DNA from: Methylocystis sp. ATCC 49242
Lineage (GTDB): Bacteria; Pseudomonadota; Alphaproteobacteria; Rhizobiales; Beijerinckiaceae
Length of the DNA stretch: 64,000 nt
Direction: 5' to 3'
Assembly (NCBI RefSeq): GCF_000188155.2
Contig: NZ_KE124774.1
Coordinates: forward strand, 1,432,356-1,496,355
Within the stretch, counting starts at the first letter, position 1. Every line of letters begins with the position of its first letter. Positions 40,777-49,102 of the stretch are shown here, piece after piece. The notes beneath the pieces are model-generated. The model did not search any database. It worked only from the letters and a program-made list of their open reading frames with translations, and was not told the DNA's origin. Both the position numbers and the translations under genes were made by a program.

Positions 40777-41086
40777 GGCGACGTCCTGTGCTTCGTTTAT
40801 TCTCCGGCCGCCCGCTGCGCCATTGGTGCTGATGGAGACATGATTTCGGGGACCGTGGAGTTCTGGCCACATTTCAACCAAGGAAAGGACCTCGCGTCCG
40901 TGACAATGTCGCTCAACGAAATCCAAAATCGGACCAGCGCGGAACGATAACGTCGCGCGGACCGGCCATGCTTCCCGTTTCACCGTGAAGAAGCCGTCGG
41001 CGGTTCCTTGTCCGCCCGGCGACAGCCGCTTGGAAGGCGCCCCCGCCTCCGTTAAACTTCCCAATATCCATCCCGCGAGGCCAAAG
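40777..41086. other. Noncoding gap of about 310 bases
   Basis: Nothing convincing was found. The region separates the divergent tiny membrane protein gene and the symporter gene, so it should contain two promoters. A GCGAGG ribosome site lies just before 41087. Confidence 0.4.
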
Positions 41087-42865
41087 ATGAGCGACCGTCC
41101 CAGCGAAGCCGCCCTGTTCGACCGGGCCAATCTGGACGCGCGCATCACCTTCGTGTCCGCCAGCTTTCTCCTCGCCTATGGCTTTGCCGCGCTGCTCGAC
41201 CGGGTCGGCGCGCCGGAGCGTTTCGTCGGGGCGGCACCGCCCTGGTTCACGATCGTCGCGCTGGCTGCGCTGGGCTTCCTGCTCCATTCCATGCGCGTCT
41301 CGGTCTATTACGCGGCGGGACGCGCGGTCCCGGCGGCCTATTCCGGCTTCGCCAATGCGGCGATCGTCATCGCCATGGTCACGCCCTTTGCGACGCGTCT
41401 TGCCGGCCGATCCTGGACGCTCGGCGTCGTGGGCGGCGTTTTTCTCGGCCTTGCGACGGCCGCCTTTTATCTCGGCCCGCTCCTGCGCAAGACCGGGGCC
41501 TTCTCCATCTCCGGCCTTCTCGCGGCGCGTTTTCCGAGCGCGGCGCCAAGGTTCGGAGTCATCGCCGCGGTGGCGCTTTCCTCCGGCCTGCTCGCCATCG
41601 CGGGCGGGCTGATCGCGGTAGACGCACTCGTGGACCTCACCGGCGCGGGCCGGACCTTCGCGGCCTTCGCCATCGCCGCGGCGACGCTCGTCATCGCGGG
41701 GCCCGGCGGCCTCGCCGGCGCCATATGGACCGCGGCCGCGGCGGGGGGCGTCGCGCTTTTCGGCCTCGGCTTGCCGCTCTTTGCGCTCGGCGTCCGGGGG
41801 GAACTCCCCGTGAACATTCTCGGCGGCGGGCCGGGCTGGCGGGAGGCGGCCGAGCTTCTTTCCGCCTGGCGGATCGTGCCCGCGCCGATGAATCTCCTCA
41901 TTGAAATCGGCGCCACCATCGCCGTCGCGCTCGGCGTCGCGACGCTCGCCCCCACCCTCGCGCCCGCCGTCACGACGAACGACCTCGCCGCGGCCCGCCG
42001 CTCCGGGTTTGCGACGTTCGGCTGGAGCATTTTCTTCGCGCTGATGGTCGGGGGCGCCGTCGCCGCCTCGGCCATCGAATTCGCCGGCGCGACGGCCGGC
42101 CAGCCGCCCGAGCGATTGCCGCCGCCGGTTTACGCCGCCAGCAAGCGCGGCCTTGTCGAGATCTGCGGAGCCACTGTCCGCAATCCTTCCGAGGCGCAGC
42201 GCGCCTGTGTCGCGCAAGGCCTCGCGCCGGGCGCGCCGCTGAACGCCGCCGACGTCCGCCCGATGGAGGGCGTCTATTTGCTCGGCGCGCTGCCCGGCGC
42301 GTCCGGGCTGGGCGCGGCGGCCGCCGGCCTGCTCGCCTCGGGGCTGATCGCATTGGGACTGGCGCTCGCCGCCACGGGGCTCCAAACCTGCGCCACAGCG
42401 GTCGGGCATGACGCGCTCTATCGCCTGCGCGGAGAGATCGACCTCACGAGCCGGCGGCTCGCCATTACAAGGCTGGTTCTGATCGTCGTTTCGGCCTTGG
42501 GATATGTGGTCGGCGCGACGCATATCGTCTCGCCGAGCGTATTGGTTTCGCTCGCGCTGTCGATTTCGGCCGCATGTGTAGCTCCCGCCGTGGCCATGGC
42601 CTTCTGGCCCCGCGCCGGCGACCGCGAGGCGCTCGTGGCGCTGATCGGCGGCGTGATTGGCCTCGTTGCGGCGCTCGCGGCGGCCGCTGCGGCGCGGCGC
42701 GTGGAAATCTATGCGCTCGCGGCGCTCGCCGGCGCGACGCTGGGCCTCGCCATGGGCGTTGTTTCCGGCCTGTCCACCGAGCCCGAAAAGCCCGGAGCCC
42801 GGGAGTTCATCAGGCGCGTCCTGCGCGGCGACGGACAGGTCATGGCGCCGGACAAGGGCGCCTGA
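41087..42865 (+). CDS. Sodium:solute symporter family protein (divergent)
   Basis: A 592-residue protein with about 13 membrane helices. SMRVSVYYAAGRAVPAAYSGFANAA is the SSS-family entry motif (YxxAGRxVPAxxxG), as in ActP and the VC_2705 subfamily. A hydrophilic loop of about 60 residues (about 345-400) with two cysteines (EICGATVRNPSEAQRAC) interrupts the helices and probably lies outside the membrane. Start ATG 41087 with GAGG upstream. The substrate is unknown; small carboxylates are common in this group. No DUF4212 partner, typical for VC_2705 transporters, is adjacent. Confidence 0.75.
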   Translation: MSDRPSEAALFDRANLDARITFVSASFLLAYGFAALLDRVGAPERFVGAAPPWFTIVALAALGFLLHSMRVSVYYAAGRAVPAAYSGFANAAIVIAMVTPFATRLAGRSWTLGVVGGVFLGLATAAFYLGPLLRKTGAFSISGLLAARFPSAAPRFGVIAAVALSSGLLAIAGGLIAVDALVDLTGAGRTFAAFAIAAATLVIAGPGGLAGAIWTAAAAGGVALFGLGLPLFALGVRGELPVNILGGGPGWREAAELLSAWRIVPAPMNLLIEIGATIAVALGVATLAPTLAPAVTTNDLAAARRSGFATFGWSIFFALMVGGAVAASAIEFAGATAGQPPERLPPPVYAASKRGLVEICGATVRNPSEAQRACVAQGLAPGAPLNAADVRPMEGVYLLGALPGASGLGAAAAGLLASGLIALGLALAATGLQTCATAVGHDALYRLRGEIDLTSRRLAITRLVLIVVSALGYVVGATHIVSPSVLVSLALSISAACVAPAVAMAFWPRAGDREALVALIGGVIGLVAALAAAAAARRVEIYALAALAGATLGLAMGVVSGLSTEPEKPGAREFIRRVLRGDGQVMAPDKGA

Positions 42866-42871
42866 CAGGCC

Positions 42872-43477
42872 TCAGCGATCTGTATTCACGAAACTTTCTC
42901 CCGGCGTAACCTTGCCGAAAACCAGAGGCTTGTCCCTGCCGCAGTCGAAGCTTCGCGCATGTTTGTCGGCGATCTCGCGCGCGAGTTCATTGGCGTCGGG
43001 GTTCGCGACCGCATCGACATAGCCGACATGGCACACCGGCCCCGGCAGCAGGCGGGTGACGACCAGGACTCTGCCGCTCACTTTCAGGCTTTCCCGATCA
43101 GGGATGGTCTTCACGTTCCAGCGCATGATCGCCGCGAAGGGCTTGCCGCCGCGCTTGTCCAGCCGCCATTCGATCGCGCCCTTGTAAAAGTCGTTGAAGG
43201 GCGCGAGCGTCTGCTCTGCGGCGGGCTCATCCTTCGCCTTTCGGCCAAAACTCACGAACATGCGCTGGTCCCCGGCGGCGAGCCATATGGGCGCGCCGGC
43301 ATAGCCTTTGCAGCGCCACTCGCCATAATCCTCGACGACATTGCCGGGGGAGCGCCGACAGTCGCGGCGCACGTCGATCTTCGTGTAGGCGGAAGTCGCG
43401 CCCTGCGCCAGAGCCGCAAATGGCGCGAGAAACATAAAGCCGGTCATCAGCGAGCTGCTACTCAAAACTGTTCTCAC
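42872..43477 (-). CDS. Secreted protein of unknown function
   Basis: A 201-residue protein with a signal peptide (MTGFMFLAPFAALAQG, cleavage after ALA). The mature part has four cysteines (about residues 40, 56, 148 and 178) and a pattern of short beta strands (MFVSFGRKAKDE, IEWRLDKRGGKPFAAIMRW). Residues around CHVGYVDAVANPDANELAREIADKHARSFDC recall Invasion-associated locus B-like proteins, but similarity is too vague to assert. It converges with the symporter gene. Confidence 0.65.
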   Translation of the reverse strand: MRTVLSSSSLMTGFMFLAPFAALAQGATSAYTKIDVRRDCRRSPGNVVEDYGEWRCKGYAGAPIWLAAGDQRMFVSFGRKAKDEPAAEQTLAPFNDFYKGAIEWRLDKRGGKPFAAIMRWNVKTIPDRESLKVSGRVLVVTRLLPGPVCHVGYVDAVANPDANELAREIADKHARSFDCGRDKPLVFGKVTPGESFVNTDR

Positions 43478-43581
43478 GGATAGTCACCCTGTCTTGGCCG
43501 GACGCCCGATCAGGCGTCCGGCGACAACATTGGGGACGTCTTTCGTCGTGGTCTTTGCGATGGATCACATCGCGGGCGGCG

Positions 43582-44388
43582 TCAGCCTCGTTTTCTCGGC
43601 AGCAGGTGAATGACGCGAGCAAGACGCCGCTCGGTGAGGAAGGCGAGGCTGAACAACTGCAGAAGATTGTCCGCTTCGATCAGTTCGAGGCCGATGGACT
43701 TCGGGACGATCTCCTTCCGCGTGCCGAAGAGAATGTCCCATATAGCGAGGACGATGCCGTAATTGCTGTCATGCTCGCTACGCAGCGTCGAGTGATGGGC
43801 GCGGTGCAGGGACGGCGTAATGATGAAGTAGGACAGCCATTTTTCTCCGGGAATCGTAATGTTCGCGTGGTGGAACAGCACAAAGAACATGCGCGCTATT
43901 TCGCATACGACCACCACATGCGCCTCGACGCCGATGGCCACCGCACACACGCATTTCACGATCACTTCCAGCAGCTGGTCGAAAACGTGAAAACGCAGGC
44001 CCGTCGTGACGTGGAAGCTCTTGTCGCTGTGGTGAATCTTGTGGAACAGCCATAGCGACTCATATTTGTGGCCGAGCAGATGCCATACGTAGACGACGAA
44101 ATCGAAAAGAACGAAGCTCAAGACCCATTTCAGCGGGCCATCCGACATGCCGCCCAGCAAACCGAAGTGCGAATATCTCCCGGCCACAAGCAGCAGGCTC
44201 GACACTGACAGGGCGTTCATGATGATATTGTTCACAATGAACGCCGACGCATTGGTCGAAAACGATGCCTTCAGCCCCGCCCCTGCGTGCTTGACGTAGG
44301 GACGCTTCTTTTCCAGCACGAGCAGCGACGCGAACAGACAAAACACAGCTAGCAGCAGGATGTTTTCGATCTGGGGCAAAGTGCTCAT
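43582..44388 (-). CDS. Sterol desaturase/fatty acid hydroxylase superfamily protein
   Basis: An integral membrane di-iron enzyme candidate, 268 residues from ATG 44388 (GAGG eight bases upstream). The His clusters are HLLGH (103-107), HKIHH (116-120) with further His126 and His134, and HRAHH in PSLHRAHHSTL near the C-terminus. About four to five membrane helices surround them. Enzymes of this type hydroxylate or desaturate membrane lipids or carotenoids; the substrate here is unknown. It is divergent from an SRPBCC gene followed by a LOV gene. Confidence 0.87.
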   Translation of the reverse strand: MSTLPQIENILLLAVFCLFASLLVLEKKRPYVKHAGAGLKASFSTNASAFIVNNIIMNALSVSSLLLVAGRYSHFGLLGGMSDGPLKWVLSFVLFDFVVYVWHLLGHKYESLWLFHKIHHSDKSFHVTTGLRFHVFDQLLEVIVKCVCAVAIGVEAHVVVVCEIARMFFVLFHHANITIPGEKWLSYFIITPSLHRAHHSTLRSEHDSNYGIVLAIWDILFGTRKEIVPKSIGLELIEADNLLQLFSLAFLTERRLARVIHLLPRKRG

Positions 44389-44612
44389 TGTCAACCTCGC
44401 CATTTCGTTTCCGGATCAGTGGACCCGACCCCGCCTTTAGAACCTGTAAGCAAGACTTGGCGAAAGCTGCTTTCCGATCAACCGGGCCAAGCGGTCATTT
44501 CTCGCCAATGTACGGACACTCCCGGACGAGCGGCGAATTGGTCCTTGCCGATGGGGGCATGACGCTTAACGTGAGAATTGTTCGATCAATTTTTGCGATA
44601 GAGGGACGTTGC

Positions 44613-45110
44613 ATGCTGGGACTGTCCTTGAAGGTGGGAAAACCCGCGGCTGTGCGCGGAGCGGCCACCGCCGTCATCTCGCGTTCGATCGACTCGGCAT
44701 ATGGTTTCGTCGTGCGAGACTTCTTCCTCAATTACCAGCGCTGGTGTCCGCAGGTCATCGAACTGGATCCGAGCGGCAAGGCGCCGGTTTATCCGGGCGT
44801 GAAAGCCCGGCAAGTCACGCTCGAAAGGGGCATAAGGAGCGAATCCACGTTCGAAATCGTCGACGTTGAAGAGCCCCGCCGCCTGACCCTGGAAGGGCGG
44901 TCCGAGCCATTCCGCTCCTCCTATCAATTCGACGCGACGCCGACAGAGGACACCAGGGTGACGTTCGAGTTCGAGATGTGTGATCTCGAGCTTTCAATGA
45001 GGCCTTTCGCCAAACTCATCCGCGCTACGCTGCAGGATGGAGCCGAGCAGACAGTGGAAAACCTCAAGCGCATTCTTGAAGGCGAGTCGCAAGCTGCGGA
45101 CGCAACATGA
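44613..45110 (+). CDS. SRPBCC (START-like) family protein
   Basis: A 165-residue protein that appears to be of the SRPBCC/polyketide-cyclase-like fold: SIDSAYGFVVRDFFLNYQRWCPQVIELDP at the start, STFEIVDVEEPRRLTLEG in the middle, and a long C-terminal helix (FAKLIRATLQDGAEQTVENLKRIL). The fold has a deep lipid-binding cavity. ATG 44613 with GAGGGA upstream is chosen; the open frame runs back to 44388 through noncoding sequence. The LOV gene starts 43 bases later in the same direction. Confidence 0.72.
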   Translation: MLGLSLKVGKPAAVRGAATAVISRSIDSAYGFVVRDFFLNYQRWCPQVIELDPSGKAPVYPGVKARQVTLERGIRSESTFEIVDVEEPRRLTLEGRSEPFRSSYQFDATPTEDTRVTFEFEMCDLELSMRPFAKLIRATLQDGAEQTVENLKRILEGESQAADAT

Positions 45111-45153
45111 CGATCCTTGCGAGGCGAAGATCGGAAAAGGCAACGGAGGAAAC

Positions 45154-45606
45154 ATGTTTGTCGTTCAAAAAGACAACGGGATCATCCCGGCGATCCTGAC
45201 CCAGATTCTGGACTCCTGCGTCAACGGCGCCACGCTCGCGGATCCCGATATGGAGGATGCGCCCATCGTTTACGCCAACAAGGCTTTCGAGGACATGACC
45301 GGCTACTCGCAGGAGGAGATCATCGGCAGGAATTGCCGCTTTCTGCAAGGACAGGACAGCGATCAGGAGGGAATCGGGATCTTGCGCGAAGCGCTCTCGA
45401 AACACGAGAAGGTCGAAGTGACGCTCAGAAATTACAAGAAGAATGGGGAGTTGTTTTTCAATAAACTTAATATAACGCCACTACTCGATAACAAAGGAAA
45501 TGTGATATATTATCTTGGCGTTCAGTATGACGTGACCGAGTTGGTCCGGGCGGAAGAAGAGATCAACCGGCTGGGTAGCCGCCTGAAGGTGCTGGAAGAG
45601 GCTTGA
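45154..45606 (+). CDS. Short LOV-domain blue-light photoreceptor
   Basis: A 150-residue protein made of one LOV domain and a C-terminal helix. The flavin-adduct cysteine is Cys61 in GRNCRFLQG (58-66). The other photochemical residues are present: Asn93 (LRNYKKNG), Asn103 (FFNKLN) and Gln124 (GVQYDVTE). The helix (about 128-150; [22 protein letters not shown]) is probably a dimerising coiled coil that passes the signal on. No effector domain is fused, as in known short LOV proteins. The ribosome site GGAGGAAAC is strong. The segment 45431-45520 is only about a third G+C. Confidence 0.93.
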   Translation: MFVVQKDNGIIPAILTQILDSCVNGATLADPDMEDAPIVYANKAFEDMTGYSQEEIIGRNCRFLQGQDSDQEGIGILREALSKHEKVEVTLRNYKKNGELFFNKLNITPLLDNKGNVIYYLGVQYDVTELVRAEEEINRLGSRLKVLEEA

Positions 45607-45641
45607 GCAGACCATCGCCTCTATCCTTCGCCGGTTTTTCT

Positions 45642-45678
45642 GCTATAAGGCCATCCGCACGCCCGGCTCAGCCGGGCG
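45642..45678 (+). promoter_or_regulatory. rpsO promoter -10 element and leader hairpin
   Basis: GCTATAAG at 45642-45649 fits the alphaproteobacterial -10 consensus GCTANAWC. It is followed by an 8-bp hairpin (CGCCCGGC at 45660-45667, GCCGGGCG at 45671-45678, loop TCA) in the rpsO leader. The -35 element is not clear. In other bacteria S15 regulates its own mRNA through a leader structure, but no similarity to the E. coli pseudoknot was established. Confidence 0.4.
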
Positions 45679-45763
45679 GCGCCGCTTTGAGGCGACCTCG
45701 CTGGACGACATCCCGGCCAAGGCCGCCCGCCGCGGGCAACTCCCGGACACAAGGAAAAGCCGG

Positions 45764-46033
45764 ATGTCGATCACAGCCGAGCGCAAGCAGGCGCTCATCA
45801 AGGAATATTCCACCAAGGCCGACGACACGGGCTCGCCCGAGGTTCAGGTCGCGATCCTCACGGAGCGCATCGCCAACCTCACCGAGCACTTCAAGACGCA
45901 TGTGAAGGACAACCACTCGCGTCGCGGCCTGCTGAAGCTGGTCTCCCAGCGCCGCCAGCTTCTCGACTACGTGAAGAAGCGGGACGAGGCGCGTTACAAG
46001 ACCCTAATCGAGCGGCTCGGCATCCGTCGCTGA
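45764..46033 (+). CDS. rpsO: 30S ribosomal protein S15
   Basis: Small-subunit assembly protein, 89 residues. The whole family pattern is present, e.g. [31 protein letters not shown] and [22 protein letters not shown]. It begins the rpsO-pnp unit, with AAGGAAAAG upstream of ATG. This pairing is common in proteobacteria. Confidence 0.98.
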   Translation: MSITAERKQALIKEYSTKADDTGSPEVQVAILTERIANLTEHFKTHVKDNHSRRGLLKLVSQRRQLLDYVKKRDEARYKTLIERLGIRR

Positions 46034-46044
46034 CCGAAGCTTTC

Positions 46045-46080
46045 GAAAGCGGCGCCGCGAAATGCGCCGCTTTCGTCCTT
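46045..46080 (+). terminator. Attenuator hairpin between rpsO and pnp
   Basis: A perfect 11-bp stem (GAAAGCGGCGC 46045-46055, GCGCCGCTTTC 46064-46074) with an 8-base loop follows the rpsO stop after 11 bases. GTCCTTAT follows in place of a full U tract, so termination should be partial. This is the position of the rpsO terminator and RNase III site in E. coli. Confidence 0.65.
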
Positions 46081-46235
46081 ATGGAGCGCCCTCATGCGGC
46101 GCTCGAGATCGAAAACCAGCGCTCAAGTCATGGCAGGATCGCCGGACGCTGCGTGGATGCTTAAAGAAATTTCCAGCAGCTTCTCGCCGTCTTGCTCATG
46201 ACGAACCGTTGGCGTTCACCAGAGAAAGACAGCAC

Positions 46236-48389
46236 ATGTTCCAAGTTCACCGTGAAGAACTCGACTGGGCCGGGCGCAAGCTCGTCCTCGAGACCGGCAA
46301 GGTCGCGCGGCAGGCCGACGGCGCCGTGATGGCGAGCTGGGGCGAGACCACCGTCCTCGCCACCGTCGTCTCCGCCAAGGCCCCGAAGCCCGGTCAGGAC
46401 TTCTTCCCGCTCACCGTCAATTATCAGGAAAAGGCCTTCGCCGCCGGCCGCATTCCGGGCGGCTATTTCAAGCGCGAGGGACGTCCCTCCGAGCGCGAGA
46501 CGCTGGTCTCCCGCCTGATCGACCGCCCGATCCGCCCGCTCTTCCCGGACGGCTACCGTTGCGACACCCAAGTGATCGTCACCGTGCTGTCGCATGACCT
46601 CGAGAACGACCCGGACATTCTCGCCATGGTCGCGGCTTCCGCTGCGCTGACGCTCTCGGGCGTGCCCTTCATGGGGCCCGTCGGCGGCGCGCGCGTCGGC
46701 TATATCAATGGACAGCTCAAGCTCAATCCGACGATCGAGGAGATGAAGCTCTCCGACCTCGACCTCGTCGTCGCCGGCACCTCGGACGCGGTGCTTATGG
46801 TCGAATCGGAAGCCAAGGAGCTCTCCGAGGAGACGATGCTCGAGGCGGTCATGACCGGCCACCGCGGCTTCCAGCCGGTGATCGACGCGATCATCCGCCT
46901 CGCCGAGCGCGCCGCCAAGGACCCGCGCGACCTGATCGTTCCCGACCTCGCGCATGTCGCCGAGGCCGTGGCCCGCATCGCCGAAGCCGATCTGCGCGAG
47001 GCCTACAAGCATACGGTCAAGCAGGAGCGCTACGCCGCCGTCGACGCGGTGAAGGCCAAGGTGATGACCGAGCTCTTCCCCGAAGGCTCCGAGCCGGCCT
47101 TCACCAAGGAGCAGGTCGGCGAGGTCTTCAAGGAGCTGCAGGCCAAGGTCGTCCGCTGGAACATTCTCGACACGGGCATCCGCATCGACGGCCGCGACGT
47201 GAAGACCGTGCGCCCGATCGTCGCCGAAGTCGGCGTGTTGCCCCGCACCCATGGCTCGGCGCTTTTCACGCGCGGCGAGACGCAGGCGCTGGTCGTCGCG
47301 ACGCTCGGCACGGGCGAGGACGAACAATTCGTCGATTCGCTCGAGGGCACCTACAAGGAGCGCTTCCTGCTCCATTACAACTTCCCGCCCTATTCCGTCG
47401 GCGAGACGGGCCGCATGGGTTCGCCCGGCCGCCGCGAGATCGGCCACGGCAAGCTCGCCTGGCGCGCAATCCGTCCGATGCTGCCGGCCGCCGCCGAATT
47501 CCCCTATACGCTGCGCGTCGTCTCCGAGATCACCGAGTCGAACGGCTCGTCCTCGATGGCCACCGTCTGCGGCACCTCGCTGGCGCTGATGGACGCTGGC
47601 GTGCCGTTGAAGGCGCCGACGGCGGGCATCGCGATGGGCCTGATCCTCGAAGGCGAGCGCTTCGCGGTGCTCTCCGACATTCTCGGCGACGAGGATCACC
47701 TCGGAGACATGGACTTCAAGGTGGCGGGCACGTCTAACGGCGTCACCTCGCTGCAGATGGACATCAAGATCGCCGGCATCACCGAGGAGATCATGAAGGT
47801 CGCGCTCGCCCAGGCGAAGGACGGCCGCCTGCACATTCTCGGCGAAATGGCAAAGGCGCTGACCACCTCCCGCGCGGAGCTCGGCGAATTCGCGCCGCGC
47901 ATCGAGACGCTGAAGATCCCGACCGACAAGATCCGCGACGTGATCGGTTCGGGCGGCAAGGTCATCCGCGAGATCGTCGAGAAGACCGGCGCCAAGATCA
48001 ACATCGAGGACGACGGCACCGTGAAGGTCGCGTCGTCGGACGGCAATTCGATCAAGGCGGCGATCAACTGGATCAAGTCCATCGCCTCCGATCCGGAAGT
48101 CGGCATGATCTACGAGGGCACGGTGGTCAAGACCGCCGACTTCGGCGCCTTCGTGAACTTCTTCGGCGCCAAGGACGGCCTCGTCCATATCTCGCAGCTC
48201 TCCAAGCAGCGCGTGGCGAAGACGACCGACGTCGTGAAGGAAGGCGATCGCGTGAAGGTGAAGCTGCTCGGCTTCGACGATCGCGGCAAGGTGCGCCTTT
48301 CCATGCGCGCCGTCGATCAGGAGACCGGCGAAGACCTGGAGGCCAAGGAAAAGGCCGAACGCGAGGCCGGAGCCGCGCTCAGCGAGTGA
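46236..48389 (+). CDS. pnp: Polyribonucleotide nucleotidyltransferase (PNPase)
   Basis: A phosphorolytic 3'-5' exoribonuclease of RNA decay, 717 residues from ATG 46236; the open frame reaches back to 46062 through the attenuator. Order: two RNase PH domains with the helical linker (about 1-545), KH domain with [12 protein letters not shown] (about 569-580), and S1 domain from about 625. [31 protein letters not shown] is the first core motif; [20 protein letters not shown] is the second. Confidence 0.97.
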   Translation: MFQVHREELDWAGRKLVLETGKVARQADGAVMASWGETTVLATVVSAKAPKPGQDFFPLTVNYQEKAFAAGRIPGGYFKREGRPSERETLVSRLIDRPIRPLFPDGYRCDTQVIVTVLSHDLENDPDILAMVAASAALTLSGVPFMGPVGGARVGYINGQLKLNPTIEEMKLSDLDLVVAGTSDAVLMVESEAKELSEETMLEAVMTGHRGFQPVIDAIIRLAERAAKDPRDLIVPDLAHVAEAVARIAEADLREAYKHTVKQERYAAVDAVKAKVMTELFPEGSEPAFTKEQVGEVFKELQAKVVRWNILDTGIRIDGRDVKTVRPIVAEVGVLPRTHGSALFTRGETQALVVATLGTGEDEQFVDSLEGTYKERFLLHYNFPPYSVGETGRMGSPGRREIGHGKLAWRAIRPMLPAAAEFPYTLRVVSEITESNGSSSMATVCGTSLALMDAGVPLKAPTAGIAMGLILEGERFAVLSDILGDEDHLGDMDFKVAGTSNGVTSLQMDIKIAGITEEIMKVALAQAKDGRLHILGEMAKALTTSRAELGEFAPRIETLKIPTDKIRDVIGSGGKVIREIVEKTGAKINIEDDGTVKVASSDGNSIKAAINWIKSIASDPEVGMIYEGTVVKTADFGAFVNFFGAKDGLVHISQLSKQRVAKTTDVVKEGDRVKVKLLGFDDRGKVRLSMRAVDQETGEDLEAKEKAEREAGAALSE

Positions 48390-48418
48390 TTGCGCTGGCG
48401 CACTGCTGATATATTCGA

Positions 48419-48448
48419 GCCGTCCGACATTGTCGGGCGGCTTTTTTT
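48419..48448 (+). terminator. Intrinsic terminator of pnp
   Basis: GCCGTCCGA (48419-48427), loop CATTG, TCGGGCGGC (48433-48441), with one G-U pair, followed by seven T (48442-48448). It lies 30 bases after the pnp stop and is a canonical rho-independent terminator. Confidence 0.92.
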
Positions 48449-48471
48449 CAATCCGAGAGGGGCATTCGGCG

Positions 48472-49035
48472 ATGCGAGGGATTGCAGTTCTTCTGGCGGC
48501 CACGAACATTGCGACGGCTGCATATGCGGAGGCGGACTACTCCCGGGTCATTTCCACCGTTACGCTGAGCTTCGAGAACGGAGACACGGATCGCGCCGCG
48601 CTCGTGGAGAACGGCGACGCCGGCGCCGACCTTTATATCTATCGCGGGCTGGAGCCTGCGCGCGATCTCGCGACGCCTGCAAAGCCCGCGCTGATCAAAA
48701 AGGACGCCGCATGGAGCGGAGCAATGTGGGGCGCGCGCCCGTCTCTCGAAACCAACGCGAAGGGGTCGCTGCTCATCAAGTCGGAGAACACCGGGATCGG
48801 CCGCGACAGATGGAGCCAGACGCTGACGGTCGTCTATCGCAACAAGGAATTCATCGTCGCCGGACTGACGCACGAGTCATACGACACGCTCGACCCGAGC
48901 AACACGCATTCCTGCGACCTGAATTTCCTCACAGGCAAAGGCAAGCGCGATGGAAAACCCGTCGACTTCAAACGTCCGGCGCCGAAACTTGCCGACTGGT
49001 CCGACGAGAAACTGCCGAAAGAGTGCGGGTTCTAG
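48472..49035 (+). CDS. Secreted protein of unknown function
   Basis: A 187-residue protein with a signal peptide (MRGIAVLLAATNIATAAYAEA). The mature part looks beta-rich and carries two cysteines near the end (HSCDLNF and PKECGF). FIVAGLTHESYDTLDP and the C-terminal region recall the large set of periplasmic proteins with a C-terminal YccV-like or FG-GAP-like strand pattern, but no family can be named. The start ATG 48472 has GAGAGGGG upstream. It lies 23 bases after the pnp terminator, so it needs its own promoter close by. Confidence 0.65.
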   Translation: MRGIAVLLAATNIATAAYAEADYSRVISTVTLSFENGDTDRAALVENGDAGADLYIYRGLEPARDLATPAKPALIKKDAAWSGAMWGARPSLETNAKGSLLIKSENTGIGRDRWSQTLTVVYRNKEFIVAGLTHESYDTLDPSNTHSCDLNFLTGKGKRDGKPVDFKRPAPKLADWSDEKLPKECGF

Positions 49036-49102
49036 CCGTTCCTGTCAGGCCCGCCAGCCCTGATCTTCAAGAGGACAGACGCAAACACGACGGAGGGAAG
49101 AG

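Noticed and set aside
40913-42523. A 536-codon open frame opposite the symporter
   Set aside because: Its composition is nearly all Arg, Gly, Asp and Glu without hydrophobic core; the plus-strand frame has membrane helices and an SSS motif.
44388-44612. N-terminal extension of the SRPBCC gene to 44388
   Set aside because: The extension shows no fold similarity, covers the probable divergent promoters, and ATG 44613 has a good ribosome site.
46161-48509. A 782-codon open frame opposite pnp
   Set aside because: It mirrors the conserved PNPase frame, is His/Arg/Asp-rich with no known domain, and arises from codon bias in GC-rich DNA.
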